From contig NZ_FOJF01000001.1 in NCBI RefSeq assembly GCF_900110995.1, positions 1,071,199 through 1,135,198 of the forward strand: a stretch of DNA of 64,000 nucleotides. Reading direction: 5' to 3'. This stretch comes from Chitinophaga sp. YR573 (GTDB taxonomy: Bacteria; Bacteroidota; Bacteroidia; Chitinophagales; Chitinophagaceae). A program made the translations under genes and the position numbers. A model generated the notes under the pieces. It saw nothing but the letters and a program-made list of their open reading frames with translations. It searched no databases and had not been told where the DNA came from. Positions 1-8,459 of this stretch are shown piece after piece (the first letter of the stretch is position 1; the number at the start of each line of letters is the position of its first letter).

Positions 1-255
1 CCTGTATTGATTAATAAAGTAAAACCTGATTTTGTATTTTATCTCTCCGGAGTAGATATCCTGGAAACAGACCGGTATGGGAAACTAAAAGTCTCTGCAC
101 AGGGTTGTTTACTAAGAGATGAACTGGTATTTACTACGTTGAAGAAACATGGTATACCTTGTGCAGTGGCGATGGGTGGCGGATATTCTACCCAGATAAA
201 AGACATTGTAAATGCGCATTGTAATACATTTAAAGCAGCGGGTGAGATATTTTAA
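1..255 (+). CDS. Histone deacetylase family protein, C-terminal fragment
   Basis: The frame is open from the left edge to a TAA at 253-255, so only about the last 84 residues are present. The segment PDFVFYLSGVDILETDRYGKL followed by GCLLRDELVF and AMGGGYS fits the C-terminal part of class I/II-like histone deacetylase family enzymes (Zn-dependent acetyl-lysine or acetylpolyamine amidohydrolases): the SG-D motif contributes a zinc-ligand aspartate and the GGGY segment carries the catalytic-site tyrosine. The N-terminal two thirds lie outside the window, so specificity cannot be judged. No start codon is visible, and the TTG at position 7 is not a credible start. Confidence 0.8.
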   Translation, partial: PVLINKVKPDFVFYLSGVDILETDRYGKLKVSAQGCLLRDELVFTTLKKHGIPCAVAMGGGYSTQIKDIVNAHCNTFKAAGEIF

Positions 256-335
256 ATCAATGGAATAAAACTGGACGGAGCAATACTCCGGTATTGTTAG
301 TATATATTTGTCAGGAATAAATTATCTTTTTATCT

Positions 336-1043
336 ATGAAAAAAGCATTCATTGCAGGGTTAATCCTTGTCTTTACATCCCATATCCAGGCACAGACATT
401 TACAACTACCGGACGTACTATGATCAACAATGCGGTAGACGATGGCAGTAATGCATTACAGGTGAATGGCACATCCATTATGAATGGTTATTTGAGAATC
501 AGAAGTACAAATGGCCAAAATCCTATAATAGGAGGCAGAAACCCTTTATATCTTGATGCACGCAATTACACTAATAATTCCAGTAATATTGTCTTTACAA
601 AAACTGATAGTAGCATTGCTGAAATAGGTACGGATGTATTTGCAAACGGGGGAAAAGACCTTTACATGATTGCGGGTAGTGGCAATGCGAACATTTTCAT
701 GATGCCATTTTCCGGCAATGGCAATGTAGGCATCGGTACTACAACACCTCAGTCCAAGCTGGCTGTTGCCGGGACTATTACAGCACAAAGGGTAAAAGTT
801 ACTTCTACCGGCTGGCCTGACTTTGTATTTCACCGGGATTATAAATTACCTTCTCTGCAGGAAACAGCTGCTTATATAAACAGTCATCAACATTTACCGG
901 GTATTCCTTCGGCTGAAGAAGTAGAAAAAGACGGGCAGGATGTGGGAGAGATGAATAAGTTATTGTTGCAAAAGATAGAAGAGCTGACTTTACATCTTAT
1001 TAAGTTAGAAGAAGAAGTTAATACACTGAAAGCGGGCAAATAG
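336..1043 (+). CDS. Secreted protein with tail-fibre-like VGIGT repeat and C-terminal coiled coil
   Basis: 235 residues with an N-terminal signal peptide (MKKAFIAGLILVFTSHIQAQ). Around residues 130-150 it carries the GNVGIGTTTPQSKLAV motif, common in Bacteroidota secreted proteins that resemble phage tail-fibre or endosialidase-chaperone stalks. The C-terminal 90 residues follow a pattern I recognise from such proteins (WPDFVF, HLPGIPSAEEV, then KIEELTLHLIKLEEEV), the last part being a probable coiled coil for oligomerisation. It is likely exported or surface-exposed; the function is unknown. It stands alone, 80 bases after the deacetylase-family gene and convergent with the NHL gene, whose stop is 8 bases away. 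Confidence 0.7.
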   Translation: MKKAFIAGLILVFTSHIQAQTFTTTGRTMINNAVDDGSNALQVNGTSIMNGYLRIRSTNGQNPIIGGRNPLYLDARNYTNNSSNIVFTKTDSSIAEIGTDVFANGGKDLYMIAGSGNANIFMMPFSGNGNVGIGTTTPQSKLAVAGTITAQRVKVTSTGWPDFVFHRDYKLPSLQETAAYINSHQHLPGIPSAEEVEKDGQDVGEMNKLLLQKIEELTLHLIKLEEEVNTLKAGK

Positions 1044-1051
1044 ATTACCGC

Positions 1052-2116
1052 TCACACTCTTTTCAGTTTGTAAGGATATACCTTGCCTGATGCCCACTGC
1101 GCCACATACAGATTATGGTCACGGTCTACGCACACATCGTGCGGGTGCACAAATATTTTATCGGTCTGCGACATAGGCTGTAGTTGCCCGTTCACGTATG
1201 TCGGTTTACTGCCGCCAATATTGCTTACCACTTTGTTATGCTTGTCCAATATAGTCACAAATCCGCTGCCTTCTTTATTCATATCCGGAGACCGGAGTAC
1301 TGCAGCATACAGGTAATCGCCCTGTACTACGGGACGGCACACGCATGCACCGGGCAGGTGGATGATTTCAAGCAATTTTCCTTCCGGGGTAAAGCGTTTA
1401 AAGCAATTACGTGTCCGGTCGGTTACCAGTAGCGAGCCGTCCTTACAGCGTGGATCAAATAAGATACCATGTGCATTGTCAAGGTGTTCATCACCGTTGC
1501 CGCGGCCACCGAAGTAGTTCAGCAACTGGCCCTTGCTATTGTATTGTAAAATGTATTGCTCGCCATAGCCGTCTGCAATGAAAATGTCTCCATTCGGAGC
1601 AATGGTTGTTTCGGTGGGCACAAATTTTTCAGGTTGAGTATACAGCCTGCTATCGACCGGTGCATCGATGGTCAGCAGTATTTCCCCTGTTAATGTGGTT
1701 TTATACACCTGGTGTTTCACCGTATCTGTTATATACAGGAATTCAGTACCGTTTTCATCATGCAGGGTCAGACCGTGTGCACCCGGAAATGCGTGGCCCC
1801 AGGCATCGAGCACCTGTCCTTTAGTATCATAAATCAGTACATTGTTTTTCGTTTCATTTGTGAGCAGGAAAATGCGCCCTTTCTTATCCTGCACCATCTC
1901 ATGACAGTCGTTCACGGGATATTGCTGTGGGCTACATTTACTCCAGCTGGTGTCCAACGTATAACGTACGTCATTGTGGCCGTAAACCGGGCCTTCACTC
2001 CGGGCAAACAGGTTATTCGTCAGACATAAACCTCCAAGCGACAGGGAAGTATCACGAATAAATTGTCTGCGGGAAGTAGCTGTTTTAGCAGGTTGTTGGT
2101 TACTGTTCTGTTTCAT
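1052..2116 (-). CDS. Twin-arginine-exported NHL-repeat (six-bladed propeller) protein
   Basis: 354 residues. The N-terminus has a Tat-type signal (SRRQFIRDTSLSLGGLCL, residues about 15-32), implying export of a folded protein. The rest shows NHL/beta-propeller blades: repeated phrases such as HGLTLHDENG..LYITDT, APNGDIFIADGYGE, AHGILFDPR..LLVTDR and HPHDVCVDRDHNLYVAQW. The overall pattern resembles the lyase half of peptidylglycine alpha-amidating enzymes and other NHL propellers, but no catalytic assignment is safe. Its start lies inside the end of the sterol desaturase gene (17-base overlap), so the two are probably translated from one mRNA. Confidence 0.75.
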   Translation of the reverse strand: MKQNSNQQPAKTATSRRQFIRDTSLSLGGLCLTNNLFARSEGPVYGHNDVRYTLDTSWSKCSPQQYPVNDCHEMVQDKKGRIFLLTNETKNNVLIYDTKGQVLDAWGHAFPGAHGLTLHDENGTEFLYITDTVKHQVYKTTLTGEILLTIDAPVDSRLYTQPEKFVPTETTIAPNGDIFIADGYGEQYILQYNSKGQLLNYFGGRGNGDEHLDNAHGILFDPRCKDGSLLVTDRTRNCFKRFTPEGKLLEIIHLPGACVCRPVVQGDYLYAAVLRSPDMNKEGSGFVTILDKHNKVVSNIGGSKPTYVNGQLQPMSQTDKIFVHPHDVCVDRDHNLYVAQWASGKVYPYKLKRV

Positions 2117-3134
2117 ATAAGGTGGTTACCGGGGCAGTGGGCTGCTCCTGTTTTAACGATTCCAGATAGGCTCGTTTTACGACAACGGCCGTTTTGTGTG
2201 CGCCAGTATGGCTCCAGCCGGGAGGCATAAAAATGTAGCGGATCTTATTCAGGATACCGGGGGCTCTCCATACATCCAGCGCCAGGTAATAAAACTCGCC
2301 AAAGTAGATGTCAAAAAAATTACGGTTGTTCACATCACGCGATACACCGTATTCAATGGACACATTGGCGTCTTCGTATTGAAAAGTTCCAAATACCCTA
2401 TCCCAAATGTTCAGCAGGTTACAGAAATTGGTATCCATATACAATGGATTCTTTGCATGATGCACACGATGATGTGAGGGTGTTAATATCCATTTGTTTA
2501 AAAAACCCAGGCGCCCGTCCCTGATGATGTTTTCCCCCACATGAATAAAGCCACCCCAGGTGCCATCGATGAACATAATGAAAAACAACAGCGGTGGATT
2601 TACACCCGCCAGTGTACAAACCGTAGTACGGATCACATCGGCATAAGCGCCTTCCAGGAAGAAGTGGGCATAGCTAACGGAAAGATTCATGCTTTGGGGC
2701 ATGTGATGCGTGGCATGCAGACACCAGAACAAACGCACCGTATGGCCCCAGTAATGATAAAGAAAATGGCCCAGCTCCCAGATAATATAGCCATAAATTA
2801 GCCAGTACCACGTGAATGAGGTTTTGAATAGCGCATACTTTTCAAACACCCCGATACAAACCGCTACCGCTGCAATGGAAAGGAAACGACCGATGGTCCG
2901 GTTTATTACAAAGATAATAAAGGGCATACGGTAGTCTTCTATCTTAAATCGCCTGTATGTAACGGCACGTATAATTTCAATTACCAGCAGGAGAGGAAGT
3001 ATTGGGGAAACGGCGCCCAGTAAGCCGTTTAAAGTAAGCAGCACTTTATAGTTACCTGTCTGGTATATATCCAGCAGGGACCGCAGTCCCATGAATCCTA
3101 TCAGTTCATCATACAGCGTGTGAAGCAATCCCAT
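2100..3134 (-). CDS. Sterol desaturase / fatty acid hydroxylase family membrane protein
   Basis: 344 residues from the ATG at 3134; an in-frame TTG six bases upstream is less likely. It has several hydrophobic segments (about residues 35-58, 70-98 and 105-120) and the histidine clusters of the di-iron fatty acid hydroxylase family: HFLYHYWGH near residue 123, HATHH near 140 and SHHRVHH near 220. Family members insert oxygen or double bonds into lipids or sterols using O2 in the membrane. The substrate here is unknown. It is the promoter-proximal gene of a two-gene operon with the NHL propeller, whose start it overlaps. Confidence 0.85.
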   Translation of the reverse strand: MGLLHTLYDELIGFMGLRSLLDIYQTGNYKVLLTLNGLLGAVSPILPLLLVIEIIRAVTYRRFKIEDYRMPFIIFVINRTIGRFLSIAAVAVCIGVFEKYALFKTSFTWYWLIYGYIIWELGHFLYHYWGHTVRLFWCLHATHHMPQSMNLSVSYAHFFLEGAYADVIRTTVCTLAGVNPPLLFFIMFIDGTWGGFIHVGENIIRDGRLGFLNKWILTPSHHRVHHAKNPLYMDTNFCNLLNIWDRVFGTFQYEDANVSIEYGVSRDVNNRNFFDIYFGEFYYLALDVWRAPGILNKIRYIFMPPGWSHTGAHKTAVVVKRAYLESLKQEQPTAPVTTLYETEQ

Positions 3135-3394
3135 ACGCAAATATTTAGTGTTATTAAGCTACTAAATAATTAGGACTAGCTTCCGTTTGATGCCGGCTTT
3201 TAATGGATCTTTACAATAAAATGAAAAAAAACAAACATAGTCTGCATACATAGTTGCCTGTATGTTTGTATAGTATGTATGGTTAGAGGCCGTACTGATA
3301 ATAAGTTTTCGAGCCTGTCAGATTCAATCGTAGCTATTCCAATATTGTGATTATGTTAGCATTTTAATAAAAAAGGATGCTTATCTTTATTAAC

Positions 3395-3919
3395 ATGAAA
3401 CGGACAATCCTTTTTGCCGCTATTTTAATGTTGAGTATGGCTGTAAAGGCACAGACAGCTTCATCTTTTGGAGCTATGAATGGCACGCAATCCGCCTTCA
3501 AACACCCTCAAAACGATAGCAACAATATCCAAAGGAAATGGTTTGTCACAAAATATGCTGGCGTTTCCACTGGCTTTGTAGCATTTAAAGGAGGGAGTGG
3601 TTCCTTCTTGTCGGTACCTTTGACATTGCAGATTAACCGTCAATTGACCAATAACCTGTATGCCTTCGCAGGTGTATCGGTGGCACCTTATATTTTTCAT
3701 TACAACAGCATGCCTTATCAACCTGCGATTAACAAGAACAATAACTTAATGCAGACTAACAACCTTAGCGCTTATTCGGATGCGAAAATAGGCGTAATGT
3801 ATATCAACAATGAAAGAACGTTCTCCATTTCCGGTAGTATTGGTGTAAGCAGAGGCGGCTACAATAGCTATTCTCCCTTTTACACCCCGGTTTATTCTGC
3901 ATTACCCATTACACATTAA
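3395..3919 (+). CDS. Hypothetical secreted or outer-membrane protein
   Basis: The ATG at 3395 gives a clean signal peptide (MKRTILFAAILMLSMAVKAQ); an earlier in-frame ATG at 3377 would only add MLIFIN. The mature part of about 154 residues has alternating hydrophobic beta-strand-like stretches (FVAFKGGSGSFLSVPLTLQI, NLYAFAGVSVAPYIF, AKIGVMYI, FSISGSIGVSRGGY), as in small outer-membrane barrels of Bacteroidota. No family is recognised. Its TAA overlaps the stop codon of the convergent SGNH remnant. Confidence 0.6.
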   Translation: MKRTILFAAILMLSMAVKAQTASSFGAMNGTQSAFKHPQNDSNNIQRKWFVTKYAGVSTGFVAFKGGSGSFLSVPLTLQINRQLTNNLYAFAGVSVAPYIFHYNSMPYQPAINKNNNLMQTNNLSAYSDAKIGVMYINNERTFSISGSIGVSRGGYNSYSPFYTPVYSALPITH

Positions 3920-4074
3920 TGTTTCTGTGCCTTTAAAAGTTTAACCCAGATCTCATACCCCTTCTCATTTAGATGAAGTCCATCAGGTTTAGCATACCTT
4001 ATATCTAAATCTCCATTCTTATCTCTTAGAATGTTCTGAAAAACATCATTTATTTCTATCTCAATAGAAAGTTT
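3916..4074 (-). pseudogene. SGNH/GDSL hydrolase C-terminal remnant
   Basis: Reading the minus strand from 4074 to the stop at 3916-3918 gives about 52 codons that end DGLHLNEKGYEIWVKLLKAQ plus KH. The DGLHLNxxGY block is the conserved C-terminal Asp-x-x-His block (block V) of SGNH/GDSL esterases. The Ser and Gly/Asn blocks are absent. The fragment is in the same frame as the VanW gene upstream and separated from it by two consecutive TAA codons (4078-4080 and 4075-4077). It is best read as the surviving tail of a hydrolase gene whose front was replaced. It has no start codon and is almost certainly inactive. Confidence 0.7.
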
Positions 4075-4077
4075 TTA

Positions 4078-4920
4078 TTAGCTATAGTTCGATGCCTCTA
4101 CTTCTATATAATTATCCGGGGTATAAGTAACTCTCGCGAAATTTTTTGTAACTAGTTCTGTCTCTATTACTTTGCCACTTTGAAATTTTAATATTTTATG
4201 TCGCCAAATCTCATTTTTTCTATAAAAAAGGGAATCAATTTTTAAAAACTGGTGTTCTCTTTCTTCGATATGATAAGCATAATCAAGTTCTTTGTTAATC
4301 CTTAATTCTCCCTCCAGACATTTATCGGAGAACCAAAGATTAATTTGAAAGGTACATGCAGTATTATTAGTAAATTGATAATCTCTGTAATTATAAAATA
4401 CTGTTGCACCGCTACCAAATGGTAAAACTCTTCCGTCATCAGGAAATGGATCAAATGAATGATGATATCGTTCTGTTACTGTCAATGGGCTATGGATAAC
4501 TAACCAATGTATGAGATTCGATATTTGACAAATACCACCTCCAATTCCCGCTCTTGCTTCACCGAATGTTAATTCCATTCCTAATAAATACCCTTTTCGT
4601 TTTGTTGGTCGTCCTACAAGTTTACAAAACGAAAAAGTCTCTCCCGGCCTTATTTCTACACCATTTATTTTACTGGCTGCAATTTTAAGATTCGTAACCT
4701 TATTAATTTGCAACTGTTCATTATTCTCTCCTAGTTTTTTAAGCAAAACAGATTGATGTTTCTTGATTCGATATTCCAGTTCATCAGTTGATCTGAATGA
4801 TGCATACTTTTTATTGTCAATATGCCATGTCAATTGTCTTTTGACGCGTTTGGTCCAAACAGAAATGAAATAAAATAAAGGATGTCGCTGGCTAAGTAAT
4901 TTTTTAGATTTATTCTTCAA
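4078..4920 (-). CDS. VanW family protein
   Basis: 280 residues. The core RPGETFSFCKLVGRPTKRKG, then GGGICQISNL and HHSFDPFPDDGRVLPFG.GATVFYNYRDY, is the signature of the VanW family, first named from VanB-type vancomycin-resistance clusters; the biochemical function is unknown. The N-terminus (LLSQRHPLFYFISVW, then KRVKRQL) also matches the family, so it appears full length. The only in-frame start near the expected N-terminus is TTG at 4920. The gene is clearly AT-richer than most of the window, has no vanR/vanS/ligase neighbours, and abuts a broken SGNH hydrolase. These points suggest horizontal acquisition (inference). It does not by itself imply glycopeptide resistance. Confidence 0.85.
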   Translation of the reverse strand: MKNKSKKLLSQRHPLFYFISVWTKRVKRQLTWHIDNKKYASFRSTDELEYRIKKHQSVLLKKLGENNEQLQINKVTNLKIAASKINGVEIRPGETFSFCKLVGRPTKRKGYLLGMELTFGEARAGIGGGICQISNLIHWLVIHSPLTVTERYHHSFDPFPDDGRVLPFGSGATVFYNYRDYQFTNNTACTFQINLWFSDKCLEGELRINKELDYAYHIEEREHQFLKIDSLFYRKNEIWRHKILKFQSGKVIETELVTKNFARVTYTPDNYIEVEASNYS

Positions 4921-5073
4921 TTTTAAATGATTTGCCTGCTTCTGTAGCAGATATTTTACTCTTGTAAATCATATAGTTTTGACAAACATACTGAGATTTT
5001 ATTCTTTTATTGTTTAGTAAGTTTCCACTAGAGATGGGTGCCGGTTTTACGCCGGTAGTATTCGAAACTAGCC

Positions 5074-6012
5074 TCAGTTGCGTTTGACAAGATGCATAAT
5101 ATTGCCCAATAATTCTTGTGCTGCTTCGATCTCCTCTTTCTTAATTGAAATGCTCTCAATGTTAAACCCTACAGGAATATTCTTAGCATTGGCATAGTTA
5201 AGAATCTCAGTGGCTATATTAGTTGATGTATTTATAGATGCCTCCAGAATATCTTTGGAATGTTTCAAATCATTGTATAACCATTTGGGAACCTGAATCC
5301 CCAGCCACTCCATGAACTGCAATGTTTTGAATGATCCACAAGGAGCTAATGTGAAAATGACAGGAGCAACATTATTGCCTGTTTCCAGTGAATGGTAGTA
5401 ATAATCTGACAGTAAATCTTTAGTATCATTCAAATTGTAAACACATTGAGACACAAAGAAATTACAACCATTATCCATCTTATTAAAAAGCCTGATGTGC
5501 TCATCTCCTTTCTTACTATGCCTCTCCGGGATAGTTACCCCGCCCAACAATAGTTTATTGGCAAACTCTTTTTTTATATTATAAGCATCAAATAAAGAAA
5601 AGTTCGTTGCTTCGATCTGCTGGTGAGAAGAGGCACCAACAAACACGACATATTCCAGATTTTCATTTCTGATTAACCAGTTTTGAAAATCCGTTTTTGT
5701 CAGGTTGGCGATACTTTTATATACGATTTTGGGAATGTTTAATTCAGATAAGAATTCTTTACCATAATGCTCAGGAGCAATCGTAGGTATAAATGAAAAT
5801 GTTCTTTCCTTTTCTGTTCTTAATGATTCATCCTGGATATCATATAATATCAGTCCATCAATGTCGAGATATTTCAGCCGCTCAATCTGATTATTGGCAA
5901 TAGTTAAAACTTTGTTTTCCTCAGTATTAATTTTAGGAGGTGTTAGGCTGTAAAAAACTAATCCTGTCTTTGCTTCTATGATTTTATCCCTTAGTGTTGT
6001 TTTTGTATACAT
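5074..6012 (-). CDS. Methylenetetrahydrofolate reductase-like protein
   Basis: 312 residues with an ATG start. The middle section GGVTIPERHSKKGDEHIRLFNKMDNG followed by CNFFVSQCVYN resembles the flavin/folate barrel region of MetF, where bacterial enzymes have a GxxP..H....K...Ga.f..TQ pattern. The N-terminal part (KTGLVFYSLTPPK, then LDIDGLILYDIQDE) fits the first barrel strands. Sequence similarity to canonical MetF looks weak, so the protein is probably a paralogue of uncertain substrate rather than the main methionine-pathway enzyme. No methionine genes are nearby. It lies in the same AT-rich patch as vanW, transcribed in the same direction. Confidence 0.65.
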   Translation of the reverse strand: MYTKTTLRDKIIEAKTGLVFYSLTPPKINTEENKVLTIANNQIERLKYLDIDGLILYDIQDESLRTEKERTFSFIPTIAPEHYGKEFLSELNIPKIVYKSIANLTKTDFQNWLIRNENLEYVVFVGASSHQQIEATNFSLFDAYNIKKEFANKLLLGGVTIPERHSKKGDEHIRLFNKMDNGCNFFVSQCVYNLNDTKDLLSDYYYHSLETGNNVAPVIFTLAPCGSFKTLQFMEWLGIQVPKWLYNDLKHSKDILEASINTSTNIATEILNYANAKNIPVGFNIESISIKKEEIEAAQELLGNIMHLVKRN

Positions 6013-6048
6013 TTTACCAAAATTTCAGATAATTGCTCTGCATTAGCT

Positions 6049-6056
6049 CAAAAGTA
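6049..6056 (-). promoter_or_regulatory. Probable -7 promoter box for the MTHFR-like gene
   Basis: TACTTTTG on the minus strand matches the Bacteroidota -7 consensus TAnnTTTG and lies 37 bases before the ATG. A good -33 TTTG was not found at the usual distance. Confidence 0.35.
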
Positions 6057-6228
6057 AAGAAAATATTAATATTTTTCAGATCTGATAATTTTGCTAATTA
6101 GGCATAGAGGGGTATATATCGCTACGTAGTATTGGGGAATTGTAGCTGATTTTTTCATGAAATTGTTGGGGCAAAAGAATTGATCCTTGAGAAGCAGGCC
6201 CGTAACGGGCTCAGAAGAGAGGAAAAAG

Positions 6229-6256
6229 AAAGGTCGGAGAATTCTCCGACCTTTTT
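6229..6256 (-). terminator. Rho-independent terminator downstream of the GH2 gene
   Basis: A perfect palindrome (AGGTCGGAGA/TCTCCGACCT) flanked by A-rich sequence on the left and T-rich on the right, so it can act in both orientations. It lies about 80 bases past the GH2 stop. It is the only structure seen in the 6013-6336 gap apart from the MTHFR-like promoter. Confidence 0.75.
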
Positions 6257-6336
6257 GTTTTATGATCAGCCAGCAGCCGATTGTATTTTACTAATTGGAA
6301 ATTCAAGTTTACAAATTTTTCCGGGAGAATGCCCTG

Positions 6337-8151
6337 CTAAGGATTTAACTTATTCCCCGCGTTTATCACTGCCTCATTCACCGCTTTCACCCTTTCAATA
6401 TCCATTTTCTCTACAGCCCTGTCATAAGTCAGTATACCATTCACCTCATGTTCAACATCCGTCGTCTGCGTGTACACGGCAATACTTAAACCCTGATATC
6501 GCATCAACTGCTCCACCTGATCCATCAGAAGTACATACTTGTCAGTTAGTCTATCTCTGGTCGCCTCATAAGCATAAGCATTATTCTCTACCGGCCACAT
6601 ATGTCCCCGTACAAACAAACCGACGCCACCAAATTCACCAAGTGATGCAACGCGTTTGCCGTCAGGTTTTGAAGCACCATCCGGTCCAACATAAATATGC
6701 GTATCTACAAAGTCCCCATTTCCAGGATCTCCAGCTGCCTTTTGATAACCAGGATTATTATTAAATCCTGAATTGCCATTTACCAGTCTTGACGGATCGA
6801 GCTTTTTCACCCAGTCAGTCATCTCTTTTACATCAAAAGCGCCCCAATTCTCATTGAATGGCACCCAGGTAATGATAGAAGGGGAATTATAAAGATCATC
6901 GATCATGGCATGTAATTCCTTTCGGAAAACGCTTCTTACCTTTGCAGTGTCTTCGTGCTGATACCAGATAGCCGGCATATCCTGCCATATCAACAGACCA
7001 AGTTTATCCGCCCAATAATAGAAGCGTTTGGGCTCAGTCTTCATGTGTTTTCTGATTAAATTGAAACCCGCTTTTTTGGTAAATTCGATGTCGTATTTTA
7101 AAGCCTCCTCTGTAGGTGCTGTGAGAATACCATCAGGCCAATATCCCTGATCGAGTAATCCAACCTGCATCACAAACTTATTATTCAACAGCGGTCTTAT
7201 CACCCCGTTCACGTTACCAAGTTTAATATCACGCATACCAAAATAGCTCTTGATCTCATCAGTGAGATTCCCTTTGTTATCGGTCAGGACGATGGTAAGA
7301 TCATACAGAAATGGGCTATCTGGCGACCATACCTTGGGATCCTTTATCGGAATATATAATTTCGTTCCGGAGCGTCCTGAGATCTCAGACACCATTTTCT
7401 TTCCATCAAATGCAGTAGCCTGCACCAGTGCTGCATCAGCATCTACAAATACTTCAAGTCTGTTGTTTACCAGATCAGGTAGTAGCCGGATGTTTTTAAT
7501 GTAATGTTCACTTACCGGCTCCAGCCATACACTTTGCCAGATGCCTGAAGTAAAAGTATAATCTCCCCGCGGACCATTCTTACCGGAGGGTGTCCTGCCA
7601 TCATTTGTATCATGCGCCGCAACGACGATCGTATTGGTACCTGCTTTTAGAAATTTTGTGATATTTATATGAAAAGAACTATAACCACCGGAATGTGATC
7701 CTGCTTTTTCTCCATTGACAAATAAGGTTGCATCATAATCAACCGCATCGAAATTTATAATGATCTGTTTGCGATTCCAGGCAGAAGGAATTTCAAATGT
7801 CCGGCTGTACCACATATTTATCTCCTGATTACGCTCAATGCCTGAAAGGACTGACTCCGGACAGTAAGGAACCAGTATTTTTTCGGTTTTATCACTAAAA
7901 TTCACCGGCTTAACGGGGGATAAAGCGCTGGCAACGTGTTTACCGCCAATATAATCCCATTTCCCATTTAAACTCATCCATTCCTTGCGTTCCAACTGAG
8001 GACGAGGGTATTCCGGAAAAGGAGCTGTTGATTCCATTGCAGCCTTTGTCCATTGGGTAGGTAGTTTCAGTTGCTGCGCTAAAGAAGTTTTAACAAAGAC
8101 AGCATGGAACAGTATAGGTCCCAAAAAAAGCAGACATTTTTTTGTTGTCAT
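6337..8151 (-). CDS. Glycoside hydrolase family 2 protein (beta-galactosidase/glucuronidase-like), exported
   Basis: 604 residues. There is a signal peptide (residues 1-26, ending SLAQQ), then the GH2 sugar-binding domain (MWYSRTFEIP, DAVDYDATLFVNGEKAGSHSGGY), an immunoglobulin-like domain (about 215-305) and the TIM barrel (NLIRKHMKTEP, LGLLIWQDMPAIWY). The catalytic acid/base is Glu434 in VPFNENWG, and the nucleophile is probably Glu506 in SLGEFGG. It is likely a periplasmic exo-glycosidase trimming beta-linked sugars; the exact sugar is not predictable. It stands alone with its own terminator and is not linked to the SusCD genes 10 kb away. Confidence 0.9.
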   Translation of the reverse strand: MTTKKCLLFLGPILFHAVFVKTSLAQQLKLPTQWTKAAMESTAPFPEYPRPQLERKEWMSLNGKWDYIGGKHVASALSPVKPVNFSDKTEKILVPYCPESVLSGIERNQEINMWYSRTFEIPSAWNRKQIIINFDAVDYDATLFVNGEKAGSHSGGYSSFHINITKFLKAGTNTIVVAAHDTNDGRTPSGKNGPRGDYTFTSGIWQSVWLEPVSEHYIKNIRLLPDLVNNRLEVFVDADAALVQATAFDGKKMVSEISGRSGTKLYIPIKDPKVWSPDSPFLYDLTIVLTDNKGNLTDEIKSYFGMRDIKLGNVNGVIRPLLNNKFVMQVGLLDQGYWPDGILTAPTEEALKYDIEFTKKAGFNLIRKHMKTEPKRFYYWADKLGLLIWQDMPAIWYQHEDTAKVRSVFRKELHAMIDDLYNSPSIITWVPFNENWGAFDVKEMTDWVKKLDPSRLVNGNSGFNNNPGYQKAAGDPGNGDFVDTHIYVGPDGASKPDGKRVASLGEFGGVGLFVRGHMWPVENNAYAYEATRDRLTDKYVLLMDQVEQLMRYQGLSIAVYTQTTDVEHEVNGILTYDRAVEKMDIERVKAVNEAVINAGNKLNP

Positions 8152-8206
8152 TAGAATATATTGGTAAAGGTTACACTTGAAACAAAATACATTTTTTTCT
8201 TCAATA

Positions 8207-8341
8207 TCAAGATACTCCTACTACGCTGTCACGGAACGGCCCGGATATCATCATTCTGCTTGTCAGCCCTTCTGGATCTACAAATACGGTGATACCACCT
8301 TCAAAGGGGAGTAAAGCAATTTCATAGATGGGTTTATCATT
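8207..8341 (-). pseudogene. Possible short gene remnant
   Basis: On the minus strand a 44-codon open stretch, preceded by a TAA at 8342-8344 and without a start codon, reads PIYEIALLPFEGGITVFVDP and then GLTSRMMISGPFRDSVVGVS before TGA. Its composition looks coding (balanced polar and hydrophobic residues, few rare codons), but I recognise no family. It could be the tail of a decayed gene or chance. Confidence 0.25.
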
Positions 8342-8459
8342 TTACGTTTTAATAGCCATAAGTTAAGTCGCGCTTTTAATATATGGAAGAATAGTGTCTC
8401 TAATCAATAAGACACATTAACAGGTACTCAGATTCTAAGAAGTATTGTTAAGAAAAGGG

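Noticed and set aside
336..1043. Phage tail-fibre gene
   Set aside because: The VGIGT motif resembles phage fibres, but the protein has a bacterial signal peptide and no phage neighbours.
3210..3285. Inverted repeat ACAAACATA/TATGTTTGT before the hypothetical secreted protein gene
   Set aside because: The arms are short with a long loop and AT-rich surroundings, so it could arise by chance; no supporting promoter or gene link was seen.
4078..4920. Vancomycin-resistance operon
   Set aside because: Only the VanW family protein is present; no vanR, vanS, vanH, ligase or vanX-like genes lie nearby.
6180..6764. Long plus-strand ORF overlapping the end of the GH2 gene
   Set aside because: It runs through the terminator and then antisense to a well-supported GH2 reading frame, and its translation looks non-coding (rich in Pro, His and Ser without structure).
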